Assembly: GCF_007655135.1 (NCBI RefSeq)
Contig: NC_045127.1
Span: forward strand, 2,170,001 to 2,234,000
Length of the DNA: 64,000 nt
Reading direction: 5' to 3'
Source: Punica granatum
Taxonomy: Eukaryota; Streptophyta; Magnoliopsida; Myrtales; Lythraceae
Below, piece by piece: positions 43,466 through 55,853 of this stretch (position 1 is its first letter; each line of letters opens with the position of its first letter). Position numbers and translations under genes: made by a program. The notes beneath the pieces are model-generated. The model did not search any database and was not told the origin of the DNA. It worked only from the letters and a program-made list of their open reading frames with translations.

Positions 43466-46082
43466 CTACTCCCGTTTATCCTCTTCGAGATCCTCCCCCA
43501 ACTTGGTTGAATTTTCCCCCATCACCTTGTTCCCGCTTGTTAATGTGAGACCTTCCTCGCTTAAGTCGTCTGCCCCCTCCAAGTATGCATATCTATAGAA
43601 CAGGAGGAAATAGATTATTTAGCCCATTGGTCATTTAGCCTCCTTGCAGAGACAACCTGAATCAGTATCATCGAAAAAATGAAAATGAAAATGAAAGCAA
43701 TAACGTGTGAAGACAGGATACCTTGTCGGGTTTCGAGAGGGAGCCCATAGGACACATATTACGACCAAGAGAGAATAAGCAATAACAATCCAGAATGCTG
43801 GAATGATCCAATAAATTTGCCACAATTCACTCAACGGGTCGGTCGCGTTGAAATATAACTGGTCCAAAACAGATCAGAGGTTCTTCAGCATGTAAGTATA
43901 CCTTTGTGATAAATTGATTCGTCAATAGACTTGAAGATGCAATTCGTAACTATCACAGATTCTCCCGCTCCCAGAAATGTCTTCTACAAATTGGAGAAGA
44001 AAATAATTACCTCAAAGCCGATCCAAGCAATAGATAGCAGCACAGAGGCTGCAAGAGCGTTGGTGAATTTTCTGTAAAGCTCCAGTTTGGCCATGTTTCT
44101 CTTCATCTGCACACATCGTTATAAACATGGCACCCATGAGAAGAGACAAAAACAATGACTAACAAACATAACCTGACGGTGAACCATTATGGAGAAAGAG
44201 ACCACACTCAAGGATAGAAGCCAAAAATGGTTAGAATTAACCAGGCCACAGAATGACACCCAATTGCACACATTAATGTAGATCGCTATCAGTTAATGCC
44301 TCCATACAATCAAATATTTGGAAAACCAAAGAAGTACGATTAAGTGAACAAAAAAAAAATTAATGTACAGCATGAGAATAATGGTGCTTAAAATGAAAGA
44401 TTTACCTGAAGCTGCTCTAGGGTTTTTGATAGGGACGAAAATATCCACAAGATGAAGGAAGTATCCAAGAAAGTCAAAGGCAGAAGCAGAAACAATGCAG
44501 TTTTCCCGGAAAAGTCATTGATGTTCCCTAAATGTTGAATGAGTTCATAAGACTCGGAGACGATAAAGTACACAGCTCCTAGAAGAAGGATTTTTGACGT
44601 TATACCACCGAGAGTTGGCTTCACAACACCAAAACCCATTGAGACAACCAGCAAAAGAAGGCGAGACAGTGTCTTCTTAATAGCAGTAAAAGTTACAGCC
44701 CACAATGTAACATCCCATGGTCTGGTGCCGGTAGAATTAAAATTCGCGTATTCATAATACCAGAGAGCCATTTCACACATCCCAAGAGCAATGACTGCTG
44801 TAATATGGTAGTGCAACTGAATGATATCCTTCCAGTACTTAACAAACCTCAGGAACCAACCCAGGCCGAGAACAAGGTAAGCTAGTGACATTATTCCAAA
44901 AATTGTCATTAGTGGAGCCATTTTCCCAGGCAAATAACCATCTGGGTTCCTCCATACTGTCCTCCCCTTAATTAATGTACCAGTCAGCTCTGGATCACAA
45001 ATCACAAAATAAAGATAATACATTCCAGTGCTATTAATCTCGACAGTTTTAGGATCCATGGCTGCCTGCTCATTCTGCCCTTCAAAGAAGGTTTTAATGC
45101 GTTTAGGCCAGTCAGGGGTATCAGAGTTTTTGTGGATAATAACTTCCCCGACTTTACAGAATCCTTCATCAGACATCTTTTTGGTGCAGCATATTTCATC
45201 ATATTTCAAGTATGAACCCCCAATCCTTTCTCTGTCTTTCACATCAAGTACGATAGCTTCCACTAAGCCGGTATTCTGTTGCATTTCATTCTTCTTGCTA
45301 GCTGATTCTTTTGTCCTTGTAAAGATAACACCGTCGAACCTAAATTCAAAGGGAAAAAAGAAAAACACAAATTATAGTACACGGGTTGTAAAGAAAAGTA
45401 CTATTTCCACAGAATCTCATCTTAAGCTACCAATCTAAATGTCCACCATCACCACTATCTCAGTATGGGCAATATTCTACAAGATATAGATCGAGCCGGC
45501 ATACTCTGTCATGTCAATCCCTATATCAAAACACATTTCTATGACATCACGTTGATCCCGATTTTAAAACATACTGGTCGATAGCGATAGCATACAATTG
45601 TTCTAAGGGAGCGCAGAGTTTGATGGTGATAGGGACATCCAGCTTTATGCCACAAATGAAGCTCAGATTATCCACAAGCCTGGCAGCTATAGCAACAAGC
45701 CTCGCCTCGGCCATCTATCAGAAACTCAATCATAACCTAAACACCGCACGGCACTACCATTTCGAGCTTATTCGGGGCATTTCTAATGCAAACCTCTCTT
45801 CATCGGAGCGAACCCTCCGATTGGTTACCTGATGAAGGACTTCCCCTGGAGAGGCTTCTCGGAGGACTTATTAAAAGACGGGCCGAGAGACTTGGAAGCG
45901 TGGAGCCCCTCGCTGCCGCCATGGAAGAACAGGGCATTGGAGCGGCGAGCAAACGCCTCGTTCCTATACTCGTGAATCGAGCAGCGGACGCCGATGATCT
46001 GGCTGAAGAAGATGCACGTAAGTACCAGCAGAAGCCACACCGGAGCTCTCCTGCAGCTTAAGTTAACACCTCTCTCCTCCAT
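43466..46082 (-). CDS. Lung-seven-transmembrane (GOST/TMEM87-like) receptor family protein, 5 exons
   Basis: Plant members are seven-helix proteins with an N-terminal luminal GOLD-like domain, thought to act in the Golgi/endomembrane system or as candidate GPCRs. Exons 46082-45829, 45339-44406, 44106-44011, 43858-43722 and 43592-43466 join in phase into 515 residues. A signal sequence (WLLLVLTCIFFSQIIGVRC) is followed by SIHEYRNEAFARRSNALFFHGG. The luminal domain has Cys pairs (YDEICCTKK, EGFCKVGE, FVICDPELTG) and Asn-linked sites (INSTG, FNSTG). Seven membrane helices run from about 230 to 465 (MTIFGIMSLAYLVLGLGWFL through IPAFWIVIAYSLLVVICVLW). The tail is acidic (LGEDLEEDKRE). A (CT)n repeat ends 5 bp upstream of the ATG. 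The ligand is unknown. Confidence 0.9.
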
Positions 46083-46086
46083 GGAT

Positions 46087-46087
<1 letters not shown>

Positions 46088-46119
<32 letters not shown>
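46088..46119. repeat. (CT)n microsatellite in 5' leader, 16 units
   Basis: On the transcribed strand this is a (GA)n run ending five bases before the start codon of the seven-transmembrane gene, so it should be part of the mRNA leader. Confidence 0.9.
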
Positions 46120-46123
<4 letters not shown>

Positions 46124-47126
46124 CTCTGAGAAGAGGAAGCTCGGGACTGGAACTTTCTTCTGGCAAATTTCAATGGGTTGGAATTGGACAGGACTGTAGA
46201 AGACTGCTGGGAGAGTTGGCATTAGGACGTTGACGTTGACTGTTGAACCTGAAGTCAAAGTTGGGCCCTGGGCCCAATCTGCGGTTTAAAGAGTGCCGGA
46301 TAGTGGGCCTTACTAGGCTCAATTGGGCCTTGGTTTGCTCTAGCCCAATTCCAATCAAGAAGCTTTATATATTTATGACAGAACAACATATTTTCTATGT
46401 ACCATTTGAATCCGCATGTTATCAATAATATATATATATATATATATATATGGTGCTTTCTCAAGATCTCATCGCAAGAGGACGATCGATGAGGTGATGG
46501 ACGATGAAGAGAAGTTCTTCAAGTCATTTGCGGTGTTTCCATTCCATTTTGTTTCCATTCTCATGTATACTGAATTGAATATACACTTATAATGAGATAC
46601 AATTCTTCCATCCCCTTGCATATCTGCTCTCGCCAGTTGGTGTTATATCTGGTTCATGAGAGGACCGACACGACAAGACAGCATAACCTTATGGGAGCTG
46701 GGGTCAAGGAAAGTCCATATGCAGTGGCCGGTGGGAGCACTGAGCCAATGTAAATGGGTTAGAGATGTCAAACGATCTCAAGCGAGAGGAGAATATACCA
46801 TAGAGTCCGATATCGATTAGATGGACGAAATGTATACATAACAGGATATATGAAACCCTTATCTACCAGGGCAGACCCATGAATTGAAATCAAGTCGTTT
46901 CATAAGATCCGGTTTACTTTCAGCGTATGCACCATATTTTTCCACAATCCCATCAGGTTCACCTGCTCCAGCTTTTGCGCTAACGTTGTAAAAGGCACCC
47001 TCAAATATGCCATTGTAGTACTTTTTTTTTTTTAGTATCTCCTTTTGCTTTTTCGATTAAAAGAAAGGTACATGAATCTAATATAATGAAATAGAAATCA
47101 TAATAATTAATATCAAATTTTAAGAA
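46120..47126. other. Promoter and intergenic DNA
   Basis: Upstream of the seven-transmembrane gene; contains a (TA)n run at about 46427-46451. No gene recognised. Confidence 0.4.
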
Positions 47127-47432
47127 TGTGTTTGGTTTTTGAATTGAGTTGAATTGAGTTGAGTTTTAGTTTTAATTGGTTTGTAATGATTATATAGTTG
47201 AATTATGAGAAAAAGTAATGAATAGTTAAAATTAAGTAATGATTAAGTAGCGATTGTGTTGTTGAATTGTGAAAAAAAAAAGTAATGAATAGTTGAGAGA
47301 ATTTAATATTAAAAATTAAATTGAATGGTTCAAAAAATTTTAAAAATAAAAAAAGTAATAATTATATTATTGAATTGAAAATAAGTAAAATTGAATTGAA
47401 TAGAGTTAAAATTTTTTTAAAAATCAAACACC
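47127..47432 (+). mobile_element. MITE, copy of the GTGTTTGG family
   Basis: It starts TGTGTTTGGTTTTTGAATTG and ends AAAAATCAAACACC, whose complement is an imperfect copy of the start. The interior shares long blocks with 50041-50487 and, inverted, with 11232-11466. The 306-bp element has no ORF. Superfamily is unclear because no clean target-site duplication is visible. Confidence 0.7.
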
Positions 47433-48235
47433 CCTGCGCACAGGTATCTCTCGAAGTATCTCTCTCTGTCTTTTGTTTGAGCAGAAATTGTCATGTCTTG
47501 GAGGCCCCACGCTCCCACTAATTTCCAGAGGGCCTTTGAAAACGACGATACTTTTACCTTGGCCCCGTTCACACGTTAACGACCAGATTTTTCTCGATCA
47601 AGTTATCCTCTCCTTTAATGCTTTTTCAAACCAATCTCAATCTCAGTATACTTGAAATGAAACTAATCTTTGTCGCTTTGCCTTGACGTATTCATGTATG
47701 GTAATGGAGCTTCTTGCTATATCAATTCTAGTGCGTGAACTTTCAGTGTTAGTTCTCTCCATGTTTATCGGGAAAGCTTGATTCTCAGAAACCGTATCAA
47801 ATCTCGTTGTCTATGCAGCATACTTCGACTAAACTGATATATCGAGGTTGTCCATCCTCGAGGCTTAGAATATATAACATGAACTGAGAAAAACTTTTAA
47901 CTGAAAATTAGATTCCAATTTTTTTAGCTAATAAATCGTCATAAAGCATAACAATTATATATAGTGCTTCGAAAATGATACATTATGAATACAGTCTTAT
48001 ATATGGAACAAAGTGTTAATCACCTAGTGCAGTCTATTTACACATTGAAACTCTAATAATAAGAAAGCATCTCTAATATGAGGGTTAAATGACCTACTGA
48101 TCGACTACGAGTGTAACTACCCCGTAATGGGAAGCTGCTCCATCAATCTATATTGCAGATAGAATACAGACATAGACAGGTAAATCCATTCCACGAGAAT
48201 CAACTGATCCGACCTAGTCTCTCTCACAGGAACTA
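47433..48235. other. Intergenic DNA, 3' flank of WRKY gene
   Basis: No gene or clear repeat seen. The right part should be the WRKY 3' UTR. Confidence 0.4.
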
Positions 48236-49773
48236 TCACAAGAACGGACAGTCGAAAACATCCTCGAAATCAACTCCGTCCATCATCAGGTCTGTGTTGT
48301 GATCAAAGCTACGGCTGCTGGACAATGCTTCCCCTTGATCAGACCCAAACACTGTAAAGTCAGGTGATGGGAAACCGTCGTACTCGGATGAGGATGATTG
48401 GTTGTGGGATGCATTCATGCAATTAGTTGCAATAACCTCATTGCCCTCGCGTTTCATGGCCAATGTGGGGAATGGGGAGTACGAGAGGGCAATGTTCTTA
48501 TTACTGTCAGTGCGAGCACTAGTGTCATTGGGTGATTTCTCGGTTTTAAAGCTCAGAAGAATGGAGGAGTCCCTAGGGCTCGAGTCCGCCAAGATGATTT
48601 GAGGGGCCTTGAGGAGGTTCTGGCAAGTGTGTTGACCGTGATAAATGGTTTGGTACAGTGATGGATCATTCGATATCTTCTGGACTTGTTTCGTTGCTTG
48701 GCATCCCTGGTCGAGCTTGTGTGTGCACCGAAAGTAGCTCCTGTGCCACAAAAGAGAGCAAATTAGGGAGACTTAGGAGACGAGAGCACATTGATCAATT
48801 CACTGGAATATGATAGACAATGTAAAGACATATAATTATACATATGTGCGATCTCTCCGTGTATATACCTCGGGAAATTTGTGTTGAGGATCGACTTCTG
48901 GCCGTACTTTCTCCACTGATGTCCATCATCGGTGAAATTAGGGCTTTCTGTTGTCCATGAATCTGAACTCCTCCTGCAACATTTGATGCAAAAGTTCATA
49001 TACTCCATCATATGAAATGCCGGAGGAACGAGTTGACAAGAGATCTAGTGTTTTTGCAAGATGTACAAATTATTAGAGCTGATAAATTGAAAGTCGGTTT
49101 AATATATGATCGATACCGGAACCAAATCGAATTAAAGCACCGGGCCATTATCATTGCATCACTTGACGAAACATCAAAATGATACAGAAGACAAACTCTC
49201 GAAAAGCGATGTGGAAATCAGATCTATTGACACGATTTAAGGTTTTGGGTTCGATCGATACCAAATGAAGCTCGGCGGGGGGATTAATGAACTGATAAAT
49301 GATTAAACGAAGTTCAATTATTGCAAAGATGAATATGGAAAATATCCATCCCTAACTACTAACGGAATTAGTTTCACAAACCAAACACGGCCTTACCTTC
49401 TCTTATAGCAGCCTCGCCGATCCCTTCGAGCTGACATCTTACTGCTCTCCCCGGACTCTTCGGACTTCACGAGGTTGCAGCTGCCGATGACCCGCGGACC
49501 CTGGGAGACCTCATCGGAGTCTCCGCGGTTCAGGATCGACAGCGCGCTGGTGAACGACAGGAACACGTCTCCGACGAGATCTTCGGCTGCCGGGGGTGGA
49601 CGAGGCAGGCCTGCTAATTCTCCTCCTCTATCCTCTTCTTCCTTGAGCGGCTTAAGGTCGACGGGGGAGCGCAGGAGGTCCCGGAGCTTCTTTGCGGAGT
49701 CCTGGCCCCGCAGCAGCTCTTGGATCACAGCCGATAGTGTCTCCGGCAAGGGACCGGTCGCCGCCGTTTCCAT
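48236..49773 (-). CDS. Group III WRKY transcription factor (WRKY70/54-like), 3 exons
   Basis: WRKY70/54-type factors bind W-boxes and balance salicylate and jasmonate defence, senescence and drought responses in the nucleus. Exons 49773-49397, 48973-48869 and 48740-48236 join in phase into 328 residues. The N-terminus has an amphipathic helix (LSAVIQELLRGQDSAKKLRDLL). A basic RRDRRGCYKRRR stretch precedes the domain. The WRKYGQK heptad is at 146-152, followed by a zinc finger with C-x7-C-x23-H-x-C spacing (CTHKLDQGC to HGQHTC), diagnostic of group III. The intron inside the WRKY domain, at the Arg codon before SYFRC, is the conserved family position. The tail is Ser-rich and acidic (MMDGVDFEDVFDCPFL), typical of activation regions. 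Two related MITEs flank the gene. The exact orthologue is not assignable by eye. Confidence 0.93.
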
Positions 49774-50040
49774 TTCTGTCTGTTTAGGTGGGCGGGGGGA
49801 GTATCTTTGGGACTATTAGACGGGCAGAGTGTCTGGTTTTATTGAGGAAAGAAGAGGAAAAATGAAAGGCCGGGGGAAGTTTAAGGGAAGGTCGCTGGGA
49901 AAATTCCACAACTCGCGGGTCCCAACGCCCTTCCCCCTCCCACGCTCGTAGCGGGGAGAGTGTACTTCAACACTTACGTATGGATAATCTTCTCAAATTT
50001 AGGATTTTTTTTTCTTTTTCGGTTGGGGGAATTTTTAAAA
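49774..50040. other. WRKY promoter-proximal region
   Basis: The short 5' leader and promoter of the WRKY gene. The MITE at 50041-50487 begins only about 270 bp upstream of the ATG. Confidence 0.45.
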
Positions 50041-50487
50041 TGTGTTTGGTTTTAGAGTTGAGTGGAGTTGAGTTTTGATTTTAACGGTGCGTTTGGTTTC
50101 ATAGTTAAAGTAACTTTGATTTTGATTGTGAAAAATGACAAATGTTGTATAGTGTGTTGAGTTAAAGTTAAAGTTAAAATTTTTGACTTGGAAAATGTAT
50201 ATTTTTGTTGTGTAGTGGATTGAGTTAAAGTTAAAATTAAAATTTTTGTTATTTTAATTCTGAAAACAAACGGCCATTATTGTTTTGTAATGATTGCGTT
50301 GTTGAATTGTGAAAAAAGTAATAATTAAGTAATAATTGTGTTGTTGAATTGTGAAAAAAAAGTAATAAATAATTGAGAGAATTTAGTATTAAAAATTGAA
50401 CTGAATTGTTAAATTTTTTTTTAAAAAGTAATAATTATGTTGTTGAATTAAAGATAAAGTGAAGTTGAGTTCTTAATCCAAACACAC
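50041..50487 (+). mobile_element. MITE of the GTGTTTGG family, containing a nested insertion
   Basis: The ends TGTGTTTGG and CCAAACACA are perfect 9-bp inverted repeats. The interior matches the element at 47127-47432 on both sides of a 190-bp insertion at 50084-50276. Without the insertion it would be about 254 bp. No ORF. It sits in the proximal promoter of the WRKY gene. Confidence 0.75.
50084..50276. mobile_element. Nested Tourist-like MITE (probable)
   Basis: This 193-bp sequence interrupts the MITE at 50041-50487 exactly where the 47127 copy is continuous. Its ends, GCGTTTGGTTTCA and the complement of TGAAAACAAACG, are near-perfect inverted repeats. TTA stands at both sides, compatible with a PIF/Harbinger 3-bp duplication. 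AAGTTAAAGTTAAAATT motifs repeat inside. Confidence 0.6.
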
Positions 50488-51524
50488 CTAATTTGTCGAT
50501 TGATCCAGTGGCTGTGCGGGCTCTTTTTTTTTTAATGAATGAAGTATATTTTACTGAACACGCCATAATTTATATTAGGACCTTGTTGAGGCAACCGACC
50601 AACCCAACGACTAGATCGCCGATCACGGGGCTAGCAGACATACATCCAACTAAAAAACTACTACCAATCACGGGGCCACCCACATAGACCCTTATTTAGC
50701 AAATCCCCAACATAAAACGACATAATAAACATCGAGGATCCACGCCTACTAGACTCCAACCAAATCTGACCTGACACAATACAAGACATAACAACCAACC
50801 ATAAACTAACCAAACTAAGCGGACCCTTGTACGGACCCCTACGTGGAGGACAAAATATCGAACAGGTGGGTTCCATCGGACTACATCGATAAACTGTCAA
50901 CAATAAACATTCGGGTAACCAAAGTTTTTTTTTTTTAGTGAAAAAGGGGCAGTAACCATAAGCGATAGCTGAGGTCCCAATCCAAGACGAGTTGAGCTAC
51001 CATAGTTGGATTTTAGCTGAGACTAATCATCGAGAAGACCCCAGGACAATTGACCAAGATGGAGGACTAACAATGGTGGACTGGCGATAGAAGAACGACA
51101 ATGGAAGTGAGTTCGACCAAATATGACTATAGCTTGGTCGAATCAGATCCAATCGAATAGAGACCAAACAAGATGAAGGAGCGGTGATAGAAACAGGGAA
51201 GGGGTGAGGAGCACATTGGAGGATCGATAAATCAGCGATGTAATGGGGGGAGAGGGGATCAACAGAGAAAGAAGAGAGGAAATGTGTTCGAGTGGAAGGG
51301 AGAGATGATCACTGCTGAACACTCCCAATCAAAGCCGAATGCGTCGACGGTAGCAATGGACTGGGGAGATGGGTTAATGGGTTAGGGTTTGGGGGATTGA
51401 GCAGAAAGGGAGAGAGTATGGAATCCTTTTAGATGTATGGGGTTTAGATTATGAGTTAAGTGTACATGCCATTAGATTCAAGCATACTGATACCGAGACA
51501 CGATAGAATTATTAGTACAAAATA

Positions 51525-51885
51525 CTACGTGGTGTTTGGTTTCGGAACAAAATTATACTCCACTCCATTCTTCTTTCAATTCAACAACATAATCATTTCT
51601 TTTTTTATGTTTTTCTCTCATTTAATAATAATTTTTCACATATACTTTTTCCTAACCATTATTACAATCAATTTTTTAATAATAAATTTCTCATATACTT
51701 TTACGTCCGTGTATAAATACATATTTTTTTATTTTATTTTTTCTCTCATTGAATAATAAATTCTCACGTCTTTTTTTCCTAACTATTATTACAATCAATT
51801 TTTTAATAATTAACTCCTCCCATCTACTATTACTTATTTGCTAGAGTGGAGTGAAATTGAATTCCACTCCAAAACCGTAAAAAGT
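51525..51885. mobile_element. Possible MITE with internal direct repeats
   Basis: The left end reads GGTGTTTGGTTTCGGAACAA followed by ATACTCCACTCC; the right end has GGAGTGGAGTG and ACTCCAAAACCG, partly its inverse. Inside, two direct copies of CTCTCATTNAATAATAA, CCTAACNATTATTACAATCA and ATTTTTTAATAAT motifs occur about 130 bp apart. Boundaries and superfamily are uncertain. Confidence 0.4.
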
Positions 51886-54800
51886 GTGTCTAATTATCAT
51901 CACAATAGTCGGAGTTAAAATGCCCCTTGGATGCTTATAAAACTATAACTTATATTATTGTGAGTAATTAAAAGGATAATCGTTAAGAATTTTTTTACAT
52001 ATTTTAGCAAAACTATTGTTAGTGTCGGATTTTTAGATTATATATATATATATATATATCAATTATTTTAATGGATTTGCAGTTTTATATCATATATGAT
52101 CAATCACAATTGTGCAATTGTAATATGAGTTTAGATGAATTTGAGTGGACATTTCACAAAATATATACGAAAGACTCATACTTGGCCTGTGAAAGAAGAA
52201 GTATGTGTATCTCTATTTCATATTCTCTTTTTTTAGTTGATTAGTTTTTTTTTTTATATTGCTATGTCAAGCATAGTATCCACAATGTACAGAGGAATAA
52301 TATTATTTCTTAACTAAATACAAAAAAATAGAACTGATCAATTGTCACGTGAATAGAAGATTAAAATTAAAATAACATGTTAATTTAAGATAGTTTCGAA
52401 GGAATGCAAATTGCAATCTATTGGAATCAAGAAAGTTAATATTATTTAATTTTGATAGAGAAAAAAATAGATAAAATTGCTCACGTTTTTTTTTATACTA
52501 AATTTTCTTTTAACTCAACACTATTTCATGTACGATTCTAGTGATTTCTATGCCCCGCGAGTAGAAAAGATCAATTACGAGAAGGGGTACGAGAAGGGGA
52601 GAAAAAAACTGTCTTCATATCAGGAAAAAAAGAAAAGAAAAGAAAAGAAAATGGAAGCTTCGTCTTGACATGCACGCGCCTAGTGAAGCGAGGGGAACGG
52701 AGGCTTTACTCTTACGGAGTACAAGTGATCTCACGGATCCTATGTCACGCTGAGTGCGTCATCCCCACAGTGGCATCCTCATGTTAAAAAATCACTCAGG
52801 CCTCCCACCCCATTTTATTTTATTTTTATTTTCTCTTTTTTTATTATTATGTATAGTTGATATTCGAAAATTTAATACACTAACTAATTCAGTCGAACCG
52901 AATTAATCCATTAATATTAAAGCTCTCATAACGTAGATTTTTTATATTCACAATGATTTGAATTCGAAACCTTAATTAAACTGAACAAATGTTTAACCGT
53001 GTAAAATCTCTATATATATATATATATATATATGTGCGTGTGTGCGTATAAAATATAAAAGGGTACCAGCTGGTTGTATCTTTCTTTTCAATACTACCTG
53101 AAGGGACAACTATAAGGCCGATTAAATTACGACAGTACCCCCACGATGGCGATGTCCTCTCGGATAAGGACAAAAGTCTAGTGGCTCATCTCCCGGAATC
53201 TGCGTCCCCATGGCCAATGCTATATTATATATAAAGGACATTATCTTAAACCTTAATTATTGATTAATGATAATTATTATCTTAATTAACTATTCACTGA
53301 CTGGTTCTGGCACAGTTCAGCTAAGTACCATCACTGCCCACGTTGCTGCCTTCCCCGGTTTCGGTCAAGGGACGCATCGTCCCTAGCACAAGAAGCTATA
53401 TGAGTTGAGATACCCCTTTCCTCTCCCCCCCAATCTATATTGTACGACTTGAGGTATAGTCGACCGGGACGTAACCTTCTCAACTTAAGTTGAACTCTTT
53501 TCCGTTAAGCTCCATCGTCACCCAATTAGATTAATTAGATGTCTTTCTCATGGCTAAATAAGGACATTAAGCTCATATCTACACAATACAAACAATGAGA
53601 TCCAGTTAGTAAATATGTGTATATATATATAAATAATAATCGTAATAATTAAAAAGTATAAAGTGTGCACATGGGCATCAGCTAGCTAGCCAAGTGTGAA
53701 TGCACATTGGAAAAAGAAGATTGGAGTTAATCTATGTGGGCAACGTTAGGATGAAAAAGTAGTTTTCTATGTAAAAATATAAATAAATAAAATAAAGTAG
53801 TTTTCTAATTTCAAAATATAAAATGAAAAAATACAAAAAGTTTTCTTAATTTGTTCCTTTTTCATAGGAAGATTGTACTGTTAGATACTGTATAGGATGT
53901 TCATAAACGAACATTCAATTCTCAAATTTCCCCACCATTTAGGATGTGTTCCCTGCGAGGAAACATAGCTAGACTTCCTGAGTTTGAACTTTGAAGTCCA
54001 AACAGACCGTGTTCACATGAACGAAACCATGATGGTACGGCATTGGATATAATTAGCATAGAATCATACTAATTCAATATGAGATGTTTAATTAGATCTC
54101 TCTATATATATCTCATGAATAACAAGATCATTGCACCCGATACACAAATGATCAGAGCAACGACAACCAAGTAATGTAATTGTGATCGTCCATGCAGATT
54201 CAGAGATTTTATTTCTGGAAATGATAATTCAAATGACGTCCGATTTGAGAACCCCGACGGACAACACATAATTTGACCCCCCCCCCCCAACATCTTTCTA
54301 TTTATGTTTGATATTTATTGTTTAATTATTATTTTTTTGTCTTTGTTGAACTAAATTACTCATGTTAAGGTCGTAGTTACTCATGCAAAAAAAAAAAAAA
54401 AAGAGAGTTAAGCTCAGGGTTCACGAGGGATCAGGCCCCAAGAAACCCAACAGAAAATTAAGCCCGAGATCTACTTATCGGCTTCTAGGTAGGGCCCAAA
54501 TGACCCACAACATAAAAGCCCACGAACACAATCAAAGTCTTCTATGGTACGGTCTATCAGTATGTATCCCATTTGGTTCGACCTAACATAATTGAATATG
54601 CAATTGCCCGTACAATTTGTTTTTGCCCCAACATTGGCCCAAATCGAGGATATGCCACGACCTCAACTCTACCTCGCCAATACCCGAGCGGCCTCAATAA
54701 GTTCATGTTAGGGGAAGCAAGGCTAAACGATATATCATCCGATAACTTGGTCCAGAGTTCACCGTGATGTTGTAACCTCGGGAGACCTAATGTATAGTAT

Positions 54801-55637
54801 ATCACATTTGATTTCTGTTTGGTATAATTCCAATGGATATGCCGTATTTCTTGATATTGTAATCTTCTTTCTGGACATTTTTTAAGTAAAAGACTTCAGA
54901 AGACTCATTCATGAGTACAGATAGTGTATAATTATTATAACAAAAGGATATGCATATGGCGTGTGATTATAATCTAAATCTTATATCTATATTATTACAT
55001 TTATTTAAAGAAAAAAATGAGTTTTGTAACCGCGGCATTATTTCCTGAAAGTTAACCTTTATCTACTGTACTGTTATAGAGGGAAAATTTCTTTTTATTT
55101 TGTAAGTGAACAAGAAAAACTATTCCTATTTTTTCTCTCCCACTTAGCACTCTCTCTCTCTTATGAACGGCGCTATCATCTTTTGGTATAAATTTATGAT
55201 TTTTTTGTACATTATGTCTAATTAACTTCCATAAAGGAAATTGATTAAACCAAAAGTATCTCGAGCGGGTATAATCGAACTTTATTGGAATTCTATTCAT
55301 AATAATTTATGTTATTTTAATTATATTGTAATTTAGCACGGGTATGTTTCTAGCAAGTAGTTAATCACACGGGTAGATTTTATTATCCTAAGATGGAAGT
55401 TTCCCGAAACATGGTTTCCCGGATACAATAGTTTTAGGGGCTGTTTAGTAATTACGACATCTGTCTTCGATCTCCAGCCGTCGATTCCATTCCCAAGATC
55501 ACCTGATTCTGGTACCGTATCCGTTGATTTAGTTGATCCTTTCCTTCCGTACCAAACTCTGTCGCAGTTCTCTCGTTCCTGTCGTCTCTCTCTGTCTCTC
55601 TCTCTAACCCCTCGTCCGCAAACCGAAGCCAAACCCT

Positions 55638-55659
55638 CGAGAGAGAGAGAGAGAGAGAA
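55638..55659. repeat. (GA)n microsatellite in TFIIS 5' region
   Basis: About 11 GA units lie roughly 195 bp upstream of the TFIIS ATG, just before a probable 5' UTR intron. Confidence 0.85.
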
Positions 55660-55712
55660 GAGGGATTACAGAGTGCTGCTCCGACTCGCAATCCGCCTCC
55701 CCCAGCCCTCCG

Positions 55713-55826
55713 GTAACCCTAAACTCAGATCTCTTTCCCCTTCTCTGCCTTTCTGTTCATTGTTGCAATTTCGACGCTCGATCGCGAGTTCACCCGTCTG
55801 TTGCTTCGAATTTGGTTCTTTTTCAG
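55713..55826 (+). other. Probable 5' UTR intron of TFIIS
   Basis: A GTAACC donor and a long pyrimidine-rich tract ending TTTTTCAG bracket 114 bp just upstream of the coding start. 5' leader introns are common in plant housekeeping genes. This is inferred from splice signals only. Confidence 0.45.
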
Positions 55827-55853
55827 GTACTTTGGAGGAATAACTGCCAATTC

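Larger units (their letters stand above)
50488..55853. other. Gene-free, AT-rich intergenic DNA with repeats
   Basis: No supported gene. It holds an inverted-repeat element near 51525-51885, (AT)n runs at about 52038-52059 and 53010-53033, a C9 run near 54282 and several ORFs below 100 codons with no recognisable domain. The last about 300 bp are the TFIIS promoter and 5' leader, with a (GA)n run at 55638-55659. Confidence 0.45.

Noticed and set aside
45620..45832. Plus-strand ORF between the first two exons of the seven-transmembrane gene
   Set aside because: Antisense to an intron of a well-supported gene, with no domain of its own.
50661..50903. 80-codon minus-strand ORF
   Set aside because: Mixed Cys/Ser peptide with no recognisable domain in a repeat-rich interval.
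54557..54805. Paired ORFs on both strands near 54.6 kb
   Set aside because: Mutual shadows with no domain, and the region lacks splice or promoter context.
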